Shown here in pieces: positions 17,360-27,700 of a stretch of 64,000 nt of DNA (within the stretch, counting starts at the first letter, position 1; each line of letters starts with the position of its first letter). The notes beneath the pieces were generated by a model. The model did no database searches. It saw only the letters and a program-made list of their open reading frames with translations, and was not told where the DNA came from. The stretch is taken from NCBI RefSeq assembly GCF_029544075.1, contig NZ_JAJQJH010000003.1, positions 224,484 to 288,483 of the forward strand, written 5' to 3'. This DNA comes from Chromohalobacter canadensis. Lineage in GTDB: Bacteria; Pseudomonadota; Gammaproteobacteria; Pseudomonadales; Halomonadaceae. A program made the translations under genes and the position numbers.

Positions 17360-18409
17360 ATGATCGCTTTTCTGATCAAGCGACTGATGCATGCCTTCGT
17401 GGTCATGTTCGTCATCAGCGTTATCAGTTTCGCCATCCAGAGCAATCTGGGCGATCCCATCCAGCAGATGGTGGGACAGTCCGTGCCGGAGAGCCAACGG
17501 GCCGAACTGCGAGAAGAGCTGGGGCTCAATGACTCCTTCCTCGTGCAGTACGGTCGCTTCGCGACCAATGCCCTGCAAGGCGACTTCGGTTACTCGTACT
17601 TTTTCAACGAGCCGACGACAGAGGTCATCCAACGCCATTTACCGGCGACGCTAGAACTGGTGATTGCCGCAACACTCATCATCGTGGTGTTCTCGGTGCC
17701 CATCGGGGTCTACTGTGCGATACGCCCGCGATCGGCCTTGTCACGCTTTTTCATGAGCGTGTCCATCATCGGTATTTCGATCCCCGTTTTCCTGACAGCC
17801 ATCATGTTGATCCAACTATTCGCGATCGGCGTCGACTTCTCGCCGTTTCCGGCGGAGACGGGATGGGGGCAGTGGCTCAACGGTTTGCTGTCCACCGAAG
17901 GCGGAATGCCATCATACGGTCGCGGCAATGACTTGACGCACCTCTTTGGCACCTGGGATAGCAACTTCTTCTCTCTCGATGGTCTGACGTACCTGGTGCT
18001 GCCTGCCGTTTCGTTGGCGTCGATCATGCTGCCGCTGTTCATTCGACTGATACGCGCCGAAATGCTCGAGGTTCTGCAGTCGGAATACGTCAAATTCGCC
18101 ACGGCCAAGGGTATCTCGCTCAAGCGTATCTACTTCGTGCATGCCCTCAAGAACACCATGTTGCCGGTCATTACCGTCGGCGGCGTTCAGCTCGGCACTA
18201 TGGTGGCTTACACGATCCTGACCGAGACCGTTTTCCAGTGGCCAGGCATGGGGCTGATGTTCCTCGAAGCCATCCAGCGCTCGGATATTCCGCTCATCGT
18301 GACCTACCTGATGATCGTTGGTTTGATCTTCGTGGTCACCAACACGCTGGTTGACCTGATCTACGGTCTGGTCAATCCGACCGTGAAACTGACAGGGAAG
18401 CCGGCATGA
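17360..18409 (+). CDS. ABC transporter permease, DppB-like
   Basis: First integral-membrane subunit of the peptide/nickel-type importer, 349 residues with about six membrane helices. The DppB-type N-terminus (FLIKRLMHAFVVMFVISVI) and the permease EAA loop (EYVKFATAKGISLKRIYFVH) for contact with the ATPase are visible. The C-terminal DLIYGLVNPTVKL is typical. Its stop overlaps the start of the next permease gene by 4 bases, so the two are translationally coupled. Confidence 0.9.
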   Translation: MIAFLIKRLMHAFVVMFVISVISFAIQSNLGDPIQQMVGQSVPESQRAELREELGLNDSFLVQYGRFATNALQGDFGYSYFFNEPTTEVIQRHLPATLELVIAATLIIVVFSVPIGVYCAIRPRSALSRFFMSVSIIGISIPVFLTAIMLIQLFAIGVDFSPFPAETGWGQWLNGLLSTEGGMPSYGRGNDLTHLFGTWDSNFFSLDGLTYLVLPAVSLASIMLPLFIRLIRAEMLEVLQSEYVKFATAKGISLKRIYFVHALKNTMLPVITVGGVQLGTMVAYTILTETVFQWPGMGLMFLEAIQRSDIPLIVTYLMIVGLIFVVTNTLVDLIYGLVNPTVKLTGKPA

Positions 18410-19347
18410 CGACAACGACTGCAACAACGCCTTCCCGCTGGAAGCGTTTCCGTAATTCTTACTTGGTCTACAGCTTCAAGCGTGACTGGATCGCGCAATT
18501 CTGTCTGGCCATTTTCCTGTGCATCCTCTTGGGGGCGGTATGCGCGCCGTGGCTTGCACCGATGGACCCCTACGATCTCACTCAGATCAATATCCTTAAC
18601 TCCGAGCTCCCTCCGATATGGATCGACGGGGCGGATGCCCTCTTCCCCTTGGGCACCGATGCCCAGGGGCGTGACCTGCTGTCAACGATTCTCTATGGCG
18701 CACGCGTCTCGCTGATCATCGGTTTCGGGGCGGTGATGCTCCAGGCGCTGATCGGCGTCACCGTGGGCCTGTTGGCAGGCTACCTGGGCGGCCGGATCGA
18801 TGCGTTTCTGATGCGTCTGGCGGATATTCAGCTATCGTTCTCGACGCTGATGGTCGCCATCATCGTCGGAGCGTTGTTCAAGGCAGTTTTCGGCGGTGCC
18901 GTGTATAGCGACTACGCCGTCTGGCTGCTGGTGTTGATCATCGGGCTTGCCGAATGGCCGCAATACGCCCGCACGGTGCGTGCCTCCGTGCTGGCTGAGC
19001 GTTCCAAGGAATACGTGGATGCCGCTCGCGTCATGGGTTATCGCGACCGTCGGATCATGTTCCGCCACATCTTACCCAACACGCTCTCGCCGATTTTCGT
19101 CATCTCGACCGTGCAGATCGCCAACGCCATCATTTCCGAGGCTGCCCTCTCCTTTCTGGGCTTGGGTATGCCGGAAACCCAGCCTTCTCTGGGCTCATTG
19201 ATCAAGTCCGGTTTCGATTATCTCCAGTCCGGGTCCTGGTGGATCACTCTGATCCCCGGCGCGGTCCTCGTGGTGCTGGTGCTGGTGGTCAACTTGCTTG
19301 GTGACTGGCTGCGCGACGTCATGAATCCTCGGCTCTACAAGGGGTAA
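18406..19347 (+). CDS. ABC transporter permease, DppC-like
   Basis: Second membrane subunit, 313 residues, with a DppC-type N-terminal cytoplasmic segment before the first helix and LGTDAQGRDLLSTILYGAR, characteristic of this group. The EAA loop reads EYVDAARVMGYRDRRIMFRH. It overlaps the DppB-like gene by 4 bases and is followed by the first ATPase gene after 5 bases. Confidence 0.9.
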   Translation: MTTTTATTPSRWKRFRNSYLVYSFKRDWIAQFCLAIFLCILLGAVCAPWLAPMDPYDLTQINILNSELPPIWIDGADALFPLGTDAQGRDLLSTILYGARVSLIIGFGAVMLQALIGVTVGLLAGYLGGRIDAFLMRLADIQLSFSTLMVAIIVGALFKAVFGGAVYSDYAVWLLVLIIGLAEWPQYARTVRASVLAERSKEYVDAARVMGYRDRRIMFRHILPNTLSPIFVISTVQIANAIISEAALSFLGLGMPETQPSLGSLIKSGFDYLQSGSWWITLIPGAVLVVLVLVVNLLGDWLRDVMNPRLYKG

Positions 19348-19352
19348 CGCAC

Positions 19353-20354
19353 ATGGCTTTACTCGAAGTTTCCAATCTCGATGTGCGCTTCGCCCTGCGC
19401 CAAGGTGAGGTGCGCGCCTTGCGCGACGTCAGCTTCACGCTGGATCGCGGCGAGCGCCTGGGCATTGTCGGCGAATCCGGCGCGGGCAAATCGGTGGCCG
19501 CGTTCACATTGCTCAATCTTATCGCCAAGCCGGGGTATATCGCCGACGGCAGTATTCGCTTCGAGGGTAATGACCTGGCGCGAATGTCGGCACGCGAGCT
19601 GCGCCGAGTGCGGGGTAACCGGATCTCGATGATCTTTCAGGATCCGATGATGACGCTCAATCCCGTGCTGTCCATTGGCGAGCAGATGGTCGAGAGCCTC
19701 AAAGCGCATCGGCGTATCTCGACACGCGAAGCGCGCGCCATCGCCCTGCACAAGCTCAAGCAGGTTTATATCCCATCGCCGGAAACGCGTCTGGATCAGT
19801 ATCCTCACGAGCTCTCCGGAGGCATGCGCCAGCGAATCATCATTGCGATCGCGCTCCTGCTGGACCCGGATATCATCGTCGCTGACGAGCCAACCACGGC
19901 GTTGGATGTGACGATTCAAGCCGAGATCATGACGCTCCTGCGTGAGCTGTGCGAGAAGCACAACGTGGGGCTGGTGTTGATCACCCACGACCTGGGCGTG
20001 GTCAGCCAGATGACTCAGCGTACGCTGGTCATGTATGCCGGACGCGTCATTGAGCAGGGCCCAACGCGCGAGATCATCAACGATGCCCAGCATCCTTACA
20101 CGCAAGGCTTGCTCAATGCTCTGCCACAGATGACCACGCCAGGCAGCCGTCTCAATCAGATTCCCGGCTCGATGCCATCACTTGCCAATACACCGAGCGG
20201 CTGTGCATTTCATCCACGTTGCCAATATCGCTACGACGCTTCGGGGGAGCCGCGCCGCGATTGCCTCGAAGAGGTCCCCGAGTTCGTCACCTCGGGAAAT
20301 TGCGACGTCGCGTGCCACATGGTGCGTGACATGCTCGCCAAGGAGGCCTCATGA
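19353..20354 (+). CDS. ABC transporter ATP-binding protein, DppD-like
   Basis: First ATPase of the importer, 333 residues. Walker A is GESGAGKSVA, the signature is LSGGMRQR, Walker B ends IIVADEPTTALD, and the switch histidine is in LITHDLG. The C-terminal oligopeptide-transporter domain has the conserved CAFHPRC cysteine motif, which binds an Fe-S cluster in some relatives. Its stop overlaps the next ATPase start by 4 bases. Confidence 0.92.
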   Translation: MALLEVSNLDVRFALRQGEVRALRDVSFTLDRGERLGIVGESGAGKSVAAFTLLNLIAKPGYIADGSIRFEGNDLARMSARELRRVRGNRISMIFQDPMMTLNPVLSIGEQMVESLKAHRRISTREARAIALHKLKQVYIPSPETRLDQYPHELSGGMRQRIIIAIALLLDPDIIVADEPTTALDVTIQAEIMTLLRELCEKHNVGLVLITHDLGVVSQMTQRTLVMYAGRVIEQGPTREIINDAQHPYTQGLLNALPQMTTPGSRLNQIPGSMPSLANTPSGCAFHPRCQYRYDASGEPRRDCLEEVPEFVTSGNCDVACHMVRDMLAKEAS

Positions 20355-21415
20355 ACGCCGTTGCCACCCAAGCATCACCCGCGACCGCGTCACAGACACA
20401 CGCGGGGGCCGAGTCCCTGCTGGAAATCCGTGGGCTGTATAAGCATTTCCCATTGGCCGACGGATTTCTCGAACAGTTGCACTTCGAAAAGGGCCGCCTG
20501 GTGCGGCGTAATGAGCAGGTGCATGCCATCAACGGTGTTGATCTCACCGTGCATCGGGGCGAAGCGCTGTGCGTGGTCGGAGAGTCTGGCTGTGGCAAGT
20601 CCACCGTGGCACGGCTGGTCATGGGGTTGCTGTCCCCCAGCGCCGGGGAAATTAGCTATGACGGTCAGCGCATCGATAACATGCGTGGCAAGCAGCTTCT
20701 GCCCTATCGTCAGCGCATGCAGATGATCTTCCAGAATCCGTATGCCTCGCTTAACCCGCGTATGACGATTCAACAGACGCTGGAAGAACCCCTGCGCTTT
20801 CATCACCCGGATTGGACGACACCGCAGGTCCAGGACAAGGTGGCCGACGTGATGGCATCGGTGGGCATAGATCCGGAATGGGGCAAACGCTTCGGGCATG
20901 AGTTTTCCGGCGGCCAGCGCCAGCGGATCGCGATTGCCCGGGCGTTGGCCGTCGACCCTGAGTTCATCGTCGCCGATGAACCGATCTCGGCGCTCGATGT
21001 GTCGATCCAGGCACAGGTGCTTAACCTGCTGATGGACGCGCAGGCCGAACGTCACCTGACGTACCTATTCATTACTCATGACCTAGCGGTTGTCGAGCAT
21101 TTCGGCACACGCGTTGCGGTCATGTATCTGGGGACGGTGTGTGAGCTAGCCGATACACGCTCGCTGTTCGCGAGGCCCAAGCACCCCTATACGCAAGCGC
21201 TGCTCTCGGCGATTCCCCGTCTCGAAGACGATCGTCCCGAGCATGTACGCCTTTCCGGCGAGGTGCCCACGCCGGTTCACCTACCCTCGGGCTGCGTCTT
21301 TCATGGCCGGTGTCCGCATGTTATGGAGCGCTGTCGTCAGGAAGTCCCCCAGCTCATCGTCACCGACGATGGCAACCAGGTGGCGTGTCATGCGGTCGAG
21401 GAAGGCCGCATCTGA
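20351..21415 (+). CDS. ABC transporter ATP-binding protein, DppF-like
   Basis: Second ATPase, 354 residues, with a DppF-type insert (about residues 35-60) before Walker A, GESGCGKST. The signature is FSGGQRQR, Walker B FIVADEPISALD, and the switch histidine is in FITHDLAVV. The C-terminal cysteine cluster CVFHGRCPHVMERC matches the oligopeptide ATPase extension. Last gene of the transporter operon; a LysR gene follows on the same strand after 121 bases. Confidence 0.92.
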   Translation: MNAVATQASPATASQTHAGAESLLEIRGLYKHFPLADGFLEQLHFEKGRLVRRNEQVHAINGVDLTVHRGEALCVVGESGCGKSTVARLVMGLLSPSAGEISYDGQRIDNMRGKQLLPYRQRMQMIFQNPYASLNPRMTIQQTLEEPLRFHHPDWTTPQVQDKVADVMASVGIDPEWGKRFGHEFSGGQRQRIAIARALAVDPEFIVADEPISALDVSIQAQVLNLLMDAQAERHLTYLFITHDLAVVEHFGTRVAVMYLGTVCELADTRSLFARPKHPYTQALLSAIPRLEDDRPEHVRLSGEVPTPVHLPSGCVFHGRCPHVMERCRQEVPQLIVTDDGNQVACHAVEEGRI

Positions 21416-21536
21416 GCGTATTGTGAGCAAACAAACTTGCATCGTCCTGTCCACCTGCGCGTGACGGGGCGATGCCATGCGATGCCGCACGCTTTGGCTG
21501 GCGTGCGGCGTTAACGATGATGGATGGCGTCTGACG

Positions 21537-22454
21537 ATGGAAATTCGCTGGCTCGAAGACTTCATCGTGCTGGCCAGGGAGCGCCATTTTTCCCGGGCCG
21601 CCGATGCCCAGAACGTGACCCAACCGACCTTCTCGCGTCGTATCAAGCTGCTCGAGGAGGAAATGGGGACCACATTGATCAATCGCCAAACGCTTCCGTT
21701 GAGCTTGACGCCCGCCGGCGAGGAGTTTCTAGCGCTGTGCGAGCAGATCACCGAGCGCGTGCGATTGACGCGTGACCGTTTACAGACGATTGCCACCGAC
21801 GAGGCCAGGCGCATCCTGCTGGCCGCGCCGCAGAGTTTGGTGTCGAACTTCTTGCCTGGTTGGCTCGATCAGAACGCCCTGACGCCGTTGGTATCCCCCT
21901 ACTTGCGCGCCACGAGCTGGTTGATCGGCGATTACCTGCATGGGCTGGAGCGTGGCGAATGTGATTTGGCGCTATTGTACTGGCCGCGCGGACGGATCGG
22001 CCTCGATCTTGAAATGAGCGAGCTTCAATATATGAGTCTGGGCGAAGAGCGACTCGTTCCGGTGAGCGCCCCCGGTAGCGAAGGGCGCCCGCGCTTCTCG
22101 TTGCCGGGAATGCGCCGCCAGCCCCAACCGCTGATCGCCTTTCATCCACGAGGGTTGATGGCGGCCGCGCTCGAGGCGCATCTCGGCCGCCAGCCGGATG
22201 CCGTCTACCTGAATACGCTCAATGAAAGTGTGCAGGCCACCAATATTCGCGAGCTGGTGGTACAAGGCTACGGGCTTGGATGGCTGCCGCAGCGCAGTGT
22301 CACCACCCCGATGGCCAATGGCGAACTGGTGCGCGCTGGCGATGAGCGTTGGGATGTCCCGCTGGATCTGCGCTTGTACGCGCGCAAGGATTCACGTCAC
22401 CCCGGCTTGCCCGATTTATGGCAACAACTCGAGGCAACGTACGGCAATGCCTGA
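21537..22454 (+). CDS. LysR-family transcriptional regulator
   Basis: A 305-residue LysR protein. The N-terminal winged helix-turn-helix reads IRWLEDFIVLARERHFSRAA, then NVTQPTFSRRIKLLEEEMG, and the substrate-binding domain follows from about residue 90. The ATG at 21537 places WLEDF at the normal distance; a longer frame from 21477 has no family match. The WLEDF start puts it in the same subgroup as E. coli HypT and as the LysR gene at 53143. It lies behind the ABC operon on the same strand and may regulate it, but LysR targets are usually divergent, so this is weak inference. Confidence 0.88.
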   Translation: MEIRWLEDFIVLARERHFSRAADAQNVTQPTFSRRIKLLEEEMGTTLINRQTLPLSLTPAGEEFLALCEQITERVRLTRDRLQTIATDEARRILLAAPQSLVSNFLPGWLDQNALTPLVSPYLRATSWLIGDYLHGLERGECDLALLYWPRGRIGLDLEMSELQYMSLGEERLVPVSAPGSEGRPRFSLPGMRRQPQPLIAFHPRGLMAAALEAHLGRQPDAVYLNTLNESVQATNIRELVVQGYGLGWLPQRSVTTPMANGELVRAGDERWDVPLDLRLYARKDSRHPGLPDLWQQLEATYGNA

Positions 22455-22482
22455 TGAGTACCTGCCAAGCAAGCGCAAAACG

Positions 22483-22508
22483 TTAGGCATTGTCTGAAAA
22501 GTGCCTAA
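22483..22508 (+). terminator. Weak hairpin after the LysR gene
   Basis: TTAGGCA / TGCCTAA with a 12-base loop, without a T-run. It may end the LysR transcript or be incidental. Confidence 0.25.
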
Positions 22509-22538
22509 GCTACAGATAGATTCGCAAGAGCCGCACCG

Positions 22539-23567
22539 ATGTCACGCACGCTGTTTTCCGCCGATTTTTGCGCGCCAAGAGGCTTGGGTAATCGCCATGT
22601 GCAGACCCTGTTGCCTCGCTTTCTCCCGTTGCCCTCGCTGGCGCGAGAAACGGAAATCATTAACCTACCCGATGGCGACTTCGTCGAGCTTGCCTGGGCC
22701 CTGCCGGCCCCCACGCGAGCGGACGCGCCGGTGTTCGTACTGTTTCATGGCTTGGAAGGCTCATTCGACTCCCCGTATGCACGCGAGTTGATGCGTGCGG
22801 CGAGTGAGATGGGCTGGCGGGCGGTACTGATGCACTTTCGTGGCTGTGGTCAGGCGCCTAATCGGCTGGCCCGGGCCTATCACTCGGGCGATACGGCGGA
22901 TGCCTATTGGGTCATTGGGCAGTTGGCGCTACGTTATCCACGCGCCATCAAGGTGGCGGCCGGTGTGTCGTTGGGAGGCAACATGCTTGTCAAGTTAGTC
23001 GCCGAGCAAGGCGGTGACGGCCTCGATCTCGCCGGGGCCATTGCCATCAGTGCGCCACTCGATCTGGCGGCCAGCGCCGATGCGCTCAACCGCGGTTTTT
23101 CTCGTGTCTATCAGCGTCATCTGCTCCACGCTCTCAAACGCAAGGTCACCACCAAGTTGGCGGCCGGTCCCCTCCCGATCACACTCAGCGCGCGACAGCT
23201 CGAGGGCCTGGAGACGTTCTGGGCATACGACAACGCGGTCACAGCTCCCTTGCACGGTTTTCAGTCGGCCAGTGACTATTATCAGCGCGCGTCCGCCGGT
23301 CGGCTGTTGGGTGACATAGAATTGCCGACGCTGCTCCTACACGCCGCGGATGATCCCTTCATGCCCGCCGATCTGTTCTCCCGGCTGCCGGCCCCGGCCG
23401 ATGCCGTACGACTAGAAATCGCCCGCCAGGGTGGGCATGTCGGCTTCGTTGAGTCACGCCAGGGCCGACTCGGCTCCTGGTTGGCACGGCGTGTTGCGTG
23501 GCAATTGGAATGCTGGGCCGCGCATCTGGCCCCGCATCACTCGCTGGCGGCGGGGCCCAACGGTTAA
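22539..23567 (+). CDS. Alpha/beta hydrolase, YheT family
   Basis: A 342-residue hydrolase of the YheT/EMB8 family, putative esterase of unknown physiological substrate. The family start RGLGNRHVQTLLP and the oxyanion region FHGLEGSFDSPYARELM are present. The nucleophile serine is in GVSLGGNML, the acid aspartate in LHAADDPFMP, and the histidine in GGHVGFVE. Start and length match the family. It stands alone on the plus strand and is convergent with msrA. Confidence 0.9.
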   Translation: MSRTLFSADFCAPRGLGNRHVQTLLPRFLPLPSLARETEIINLPDGDFVELAWALPAPTRADAPVFVLFHGLEGSFDSPYARELMRAASEMGWRAVLMHFRGCGQAPNRLARAYHSGDTADAYWVIGQLALRYPRAIKVAAGVSLGGNMLVKLVAEQGGDGLDLAGAIAISAPLDLAASADALNRGFSRVYQRHLLHALKRKVTTKLAAGPLPITLSARQLEGLETFWAYDNAVTAPLHGFQSASDYYQRASAGRLLGDIELPTLLLHAADDPFMPADLFSRLPAPADAVRLEIARQGGHVGFVESRQGRLGSWLARRVAWQLECWAAHLAPHHSLAAGPNG

Positions 23568-23591
23568 TGACCCAGCAAGAAATCCAGTGCT

Positions 23592-24227
23592 TCACGTCAC
23601 CGGACAGGCCACTCCCGTGCCCTTGAGGCCGCAATATCCCGCCGGATTTTTGGCCAAATACTGCTGGTGATACTCTTCCGCATAGTAGAAGGCTTCGAGC
23701 GGTGCCACTTCCGTCGTAACGTGGCCACGGTCCTGCTGGCGCAGGGCCTGGTCGTATTCTTGCCAGCTCTTGTCGACCAGTGGGCGCTGTAGCTCATCCG
23801 TGGTGTAGATGACGCTCCGATACTGGCTGCCGATGTCGTTGCCTTGCCGCATGCCTTGCGTCGGGTCGTGCGCCTCCCAGAAAGCACGCAGCAATTCGGG
23901 CAGCCCGATTTCGGTAGGATCGAACACGACGTGGACCACCTCGGCGTGTCCGGTATGCCCAGTACACGTTTCCTCGTAGGTCGGGTTGGGCGTATAGCCG
24001 CCAGCGTACCCCACGGCTGTTACGTAAACACCTGGCATTTCCCAGAACAGACGCTCTGCACCCCAGAAACAGCCAAGCCCTAGCACGATTTCCTCATGCC
24101 CTTCTGGGAATGGCGACAACATCGAGCGGCCGTTGACATAATGAGTGCCGCTGATACGTATGGGCGTATCACGCCCCTCGAGTGCCGTTTCCGGCGTGGG
24201 AAGCTCGAGCGATTCTTGTGGCCACAT
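23592..24227 (-). CDS. msrA: Peptide methionine-S-sulfoxide reductase
   Basis: Repairs methionine-S-sulfoxide in oxidised proteins. The 211-residue protein, close to E. coli MsrA in length, has the nucleophile cysteine in GLGCFWGAE. It also has the substrate-pocket [23 protein letters not shown] and the resolving cysteine near the C-terminus ([12 protein letters not shown]). I chose the ATG at 24227 (MWPQES); the frame continues to 24368 but would overlap ychJ. It is divergent from ychJ with only 14 bases between start codons, so their promoters must interpenetrate the coding regions. Confidence 0.94.
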   Translation of the reverse strand: MWPQESLELPTPETALEGRDTPIRISGTHYVNGRSMLSPFPEGHEEIVLGLGCFWGAERLFWEMPGVYVTAVGYAGGYTPNPTYEETCTGHTGHAEVVHVVFDPTEIGLPELLRAFWEAHDPTQGMRQGNDIGSQYRSVIYTTDELQRPLVDKSWQEYDQALRQQDRGHVTTEVAPLEAFYYAEEYHQQYLAKNPAGYCGLKGTGVACPVT

Positions 24228-24241
24228 AGGGAAAATCTCGC

Positions 24242-24721
24242 ATGACGATGAGTAAAAAAGCGTTCGACGCCTGCCCCTGCGGGCAGCCGCGGCGCTTCGA
24301 TGAATGCTGCGCGCCCATTCATGAGGATCCGCGCCGCGCGCGGACACCCGAGGCGCTGATGCGAGCACGCTATAGCGCCTTCGCGCGCGATGCGTACGAC
24401 GCGTTGATCGCTACCTGGGATCCCGCCACATGCCCTACCCGCGACTCACTGGCCACGAGCATAGCACGCTGGCTTAGGTTGATCGTCCATGACAGTACCC
24501 AACAAGGCGAGACAGGCACGGTGACGTTCAGTGCCGATTTCATCGACACCGATGGCTTTCAGCGCCTTACCGAAACCAGCCGCTTTCGGTTCGCCAATCA
24601 TGCCGATCAGTGGTTCTATGTCGACGGCGACGCTCAGTGGCGTCGCCTCGACATCGGCCGCAATGCCGCGTGTCCTTGCGGCAGTGGCCTCAAGGCGAAG
24701 CGCTGCTGCGCCCGAGGCTGA
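24242..24721 (+). CDS. ychJ: YchJ-family protein with SEC-C motifs
   Basis: A 159-residue UPF0225 family protein of unknown function. It has a zinc-binding SEC-C motif at each end: [13 protein letters not shown] near the N-terminus and [13 protein letters not shown] at the C-terminus. Between them is an NTF2-like domain (about 30-130) with [23 protein letters not shown] motifs are also found in SecA, where they bind zinc and SecB. Its last 32 bases overlap the 3' end of tamB on the opposite strand. Confidence 0.88.
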   Translation: MTMSKKAFDACPCGQPRRFDECCAPIHEDPRRARTPEALMRARYSAFARDAYDALIATWDPATCPTRDSLATSIARWLRLIVHDSTQQGETGTVTFSADFIDTDGFQRLTETSRFRFANHADQWFYVDGDAQWRRLDIGRNAACPCGSGLKAKRCCARG

Positions 24722-27700
24722 AGGTATAGATCAAATCGATTGCCTGAGCTGCGCCGGATACCGCTTCCAGGTACAGGTTCTGAATCAGACGATAGCGCAG
24801 CGTCAGCTCGGCGATGGGGGAGAAAATGCCAACGCCGTAGCCAACTTTCAAGTCATCGAAGACATAGCCGCTGACGACGACCTGACTATCCTCGCCCGAG
24901 CCCGAGGTGTCGAGACTTAAATCGTCGACCCCGAATGCCTGGCCGAGTTGGCCCACGGCGCGGCCGCTCTGAGATAGTGAGAGCCCGATCAGCGCCGAGG
25001 TCAGCGCCCCATCGCCGCCGTCGTCTCCCGGTGCCCGGCCTCTAAGTAGATAGGAAAGGGCCCGGCTTTCCGACATCGCAGGTTCCGAGAAGATGCTCAG
25101 CTGCGGGTTCTCCGCACGGCCTGTGACACGTAACCCAGCAGTCACGTCATCCTCGATGGTGTCGGGATTGCGAATCGCCTCGAACTGCAGACGCGGCTGG
25201 GACGCTGGCCCGCTGAACAGAATCTGTCCTTGGCGAATGATCAAGTCCTGTCCGAATGCGGTATAACTGCCATCGACCAAGTTGACATCCCCGAACAGCT
25301 GCACGGGGCCACTACCCTGCCGTACTTCGAGTTGGCCTTCTAACTGTGACTCGAGGCCATAGGCTTCCAGGCTCATGTCCGGGCCGAGATGCAGCATGAT
25401 GCTGATATCCAGTGCCATGCCGGCCTCGGAGAGCGCTTGGGACGTGGCTTCGCCCTGCTCGCTCGATGCTGCGGCTTCTTGCTGGGCGGCATCCTCCTCG
25501 CGCGTGATGATGACCTCGTCACTGCTGGGTGCCACTGCGGAAGGCGGAATCTTGCCCACCTCCAGGCGCGCCCAGGGAATATCGACATCGCCACGTACAC
25601 GCAAGCGATCCGGGGTGGCGTCGACACGCAGGTCTGGAGCGACACGCAACCGTCCAAAATCCGGCAGGCTGACCTGCAGCGGATCGTCTTGTCCCTTGAT
25701 GCCTAGACGCACCTGCCAGGCCGAGGGATCCTGCCAATTGGCCTCCCCATCCAGATTCAACTGCCCTTTCTCGCCGGCCACGAACCCTTCGATGTCGGCG
25801 CGTTGTCCAGCGAAGTCGATGCCCAGGCGAGCATCGCGTATCGCGACGGGGATGGCCGGGCCACGTGCTTTTATATCGTTGGCTGTCAGCTCGCCATTGA
25901 GGTCGGGCTGGCGCAATGTCCCCGCGAAGGTAACATCGCCGGCGAGCGACCCTTCGAGGTCGGACAAGCCTTCGACGAGGGCGCGATACGGGGCGAAGGC
26001 GATATCGTTGACTTGTAGCCGTCCTTCCAAGGCGGCCTCACCCAGCGGATCGTCGATGCCCAGTGTCAGCACCAATTGTCCGGTGTCGCCCTGATCGAGT
26101 GTCAGTCGTGTATCGGCGCGAGATGGCGTGGCATCGAACGTCACCGCGAGGCGGCTGTCTGGCAGTTCCCAGGGGTTGCCACGCGCATCTTCTCCGGTGA
26201 CGTCCAGTTGGCTATCGATCTGACCTTCGGCATGCCACTGCTGGCCCGCCTGTTGCCAGCTCAGATTGGCCTCACCTTGGGTTTCGCCGTCCACGTGCCA
26301 GCCTGACGGTAGCTTGTTGGCAAGCAGGTCCATGGGAATGTCGCGCAAGGCCAGTGAAGCATCGCCGGTATCGGCAGAGAGCCGCGCCTGGTCGACGAGA
26401 CACGCTTCGCCTCCTTGCTGTCGAACCAGGCAGAACGGCGAGAGTGTCACGCGTTGGGCGGCGATATCAGTATCGAAGCCCAGGGCATCATCGAGCGCGA
26501 TATCGCCATATTCGGTCGTCAGCTCGAGCGGCGCCAGCGACCCGTGATAGCGCTGAGCGTCTGCGTCGTACTCACCGTCGAGCGTGATGCTCGCCCGAGA
26601 GAGTGGCAGGCCGCTTCCCAGTTGAGCATCGAGCTCCAGCGTGTGCTGGGAGAGACGCCCTGCCAATGCGAGGTTCAGAGCGTCGACACGTTGGCCACCG
26701 GCTTCGAGTCCTTCGATAGATACGTCGGCCTTCATACGTGGGTCGTCGATCCCTTCGCTATGCGCTTCCAGCGACAAGGACTCGAGCTGTTGCGTCTGGT
26801 AGCGCAGCGCCTCGCCGGTCATGTCGAGGTCGAGACGTGGCGACTCGAGGGAACCTTGGGCGTCGAGATCGCCCTGCAAGGCGCCACCGAGACCGGGCCA
26901 CAGTGTAGAGAGTCGCGGCGCCTCGATACGGCTGCGCAGATCCAAACGCTGCCCGATATTGCCTTCTGCGGTGATGCGGTTATCGCCTTGGCGAAGGTCG
27001 AGCTGGTCTATCGCCCATTGCATCTGGCTATTACCACTGAGCTTGGCGTTCAAGCGCAGGGCCCTATCTTGCAAGGTGCCGTCGATGGCCAACTGCGGTA
27101 TGCGTAGCCGCCAGCCTTGAGGCTGCATATCGAAGCCGACGCGCGCCTGACCGTTAAGTGTTCCGTCCACGGCCTCGGTGAAGGCGCCGATGGGGAGCTG
27201 GTCGAGTTGGAGATCGCTTTCCACCGTCAGCGCCGAGGCCCAGTTCACCTGGCCACGACCGCTCAAGGTGCCGCCTTCGGTCTTGAGCGTGAGCGGTTCC
27301 CAAGCGAAGTGCGAGGCGTCGCCGCTGCCATCAAGCGTCAATCGGCTTTCGGGAAGGCCGTTGCCACGTGCCGTCAAGTCGAGTACGACTCGATAATCCT
27401 CCAGGGAGCCATCGGCGTCGAGGTGGAGCGTATCGAGTCGATAGACTGCCTTGCCTGCGCCCACGTGTTGCGATGCCGACACCGCGGCGGTGTCCAGACG
27501 GCTTTGCATGACGAGCTCAGGGGCGGTTGGCGTGCCCGCCAGCGGCCAAGTGATGTCATCGGCATCGAGCGACAGATCGAATGGTAAGGTTGGTGCCAGC
27601 GCATCAACCTTGCCCGTCAGCGTGGCCGTGACGGGACCACTGGCGTCAAGATCGAGCGCCAGGTCGGCCAGGGAGCCATCCACCGTCAAGGATGCCCGCT

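Noticed and set aside
26415..27107. 230-codon plus-strand frame
   Set aside because: Antisense shadow of tamB; composition follows the third-position GC of tamB.
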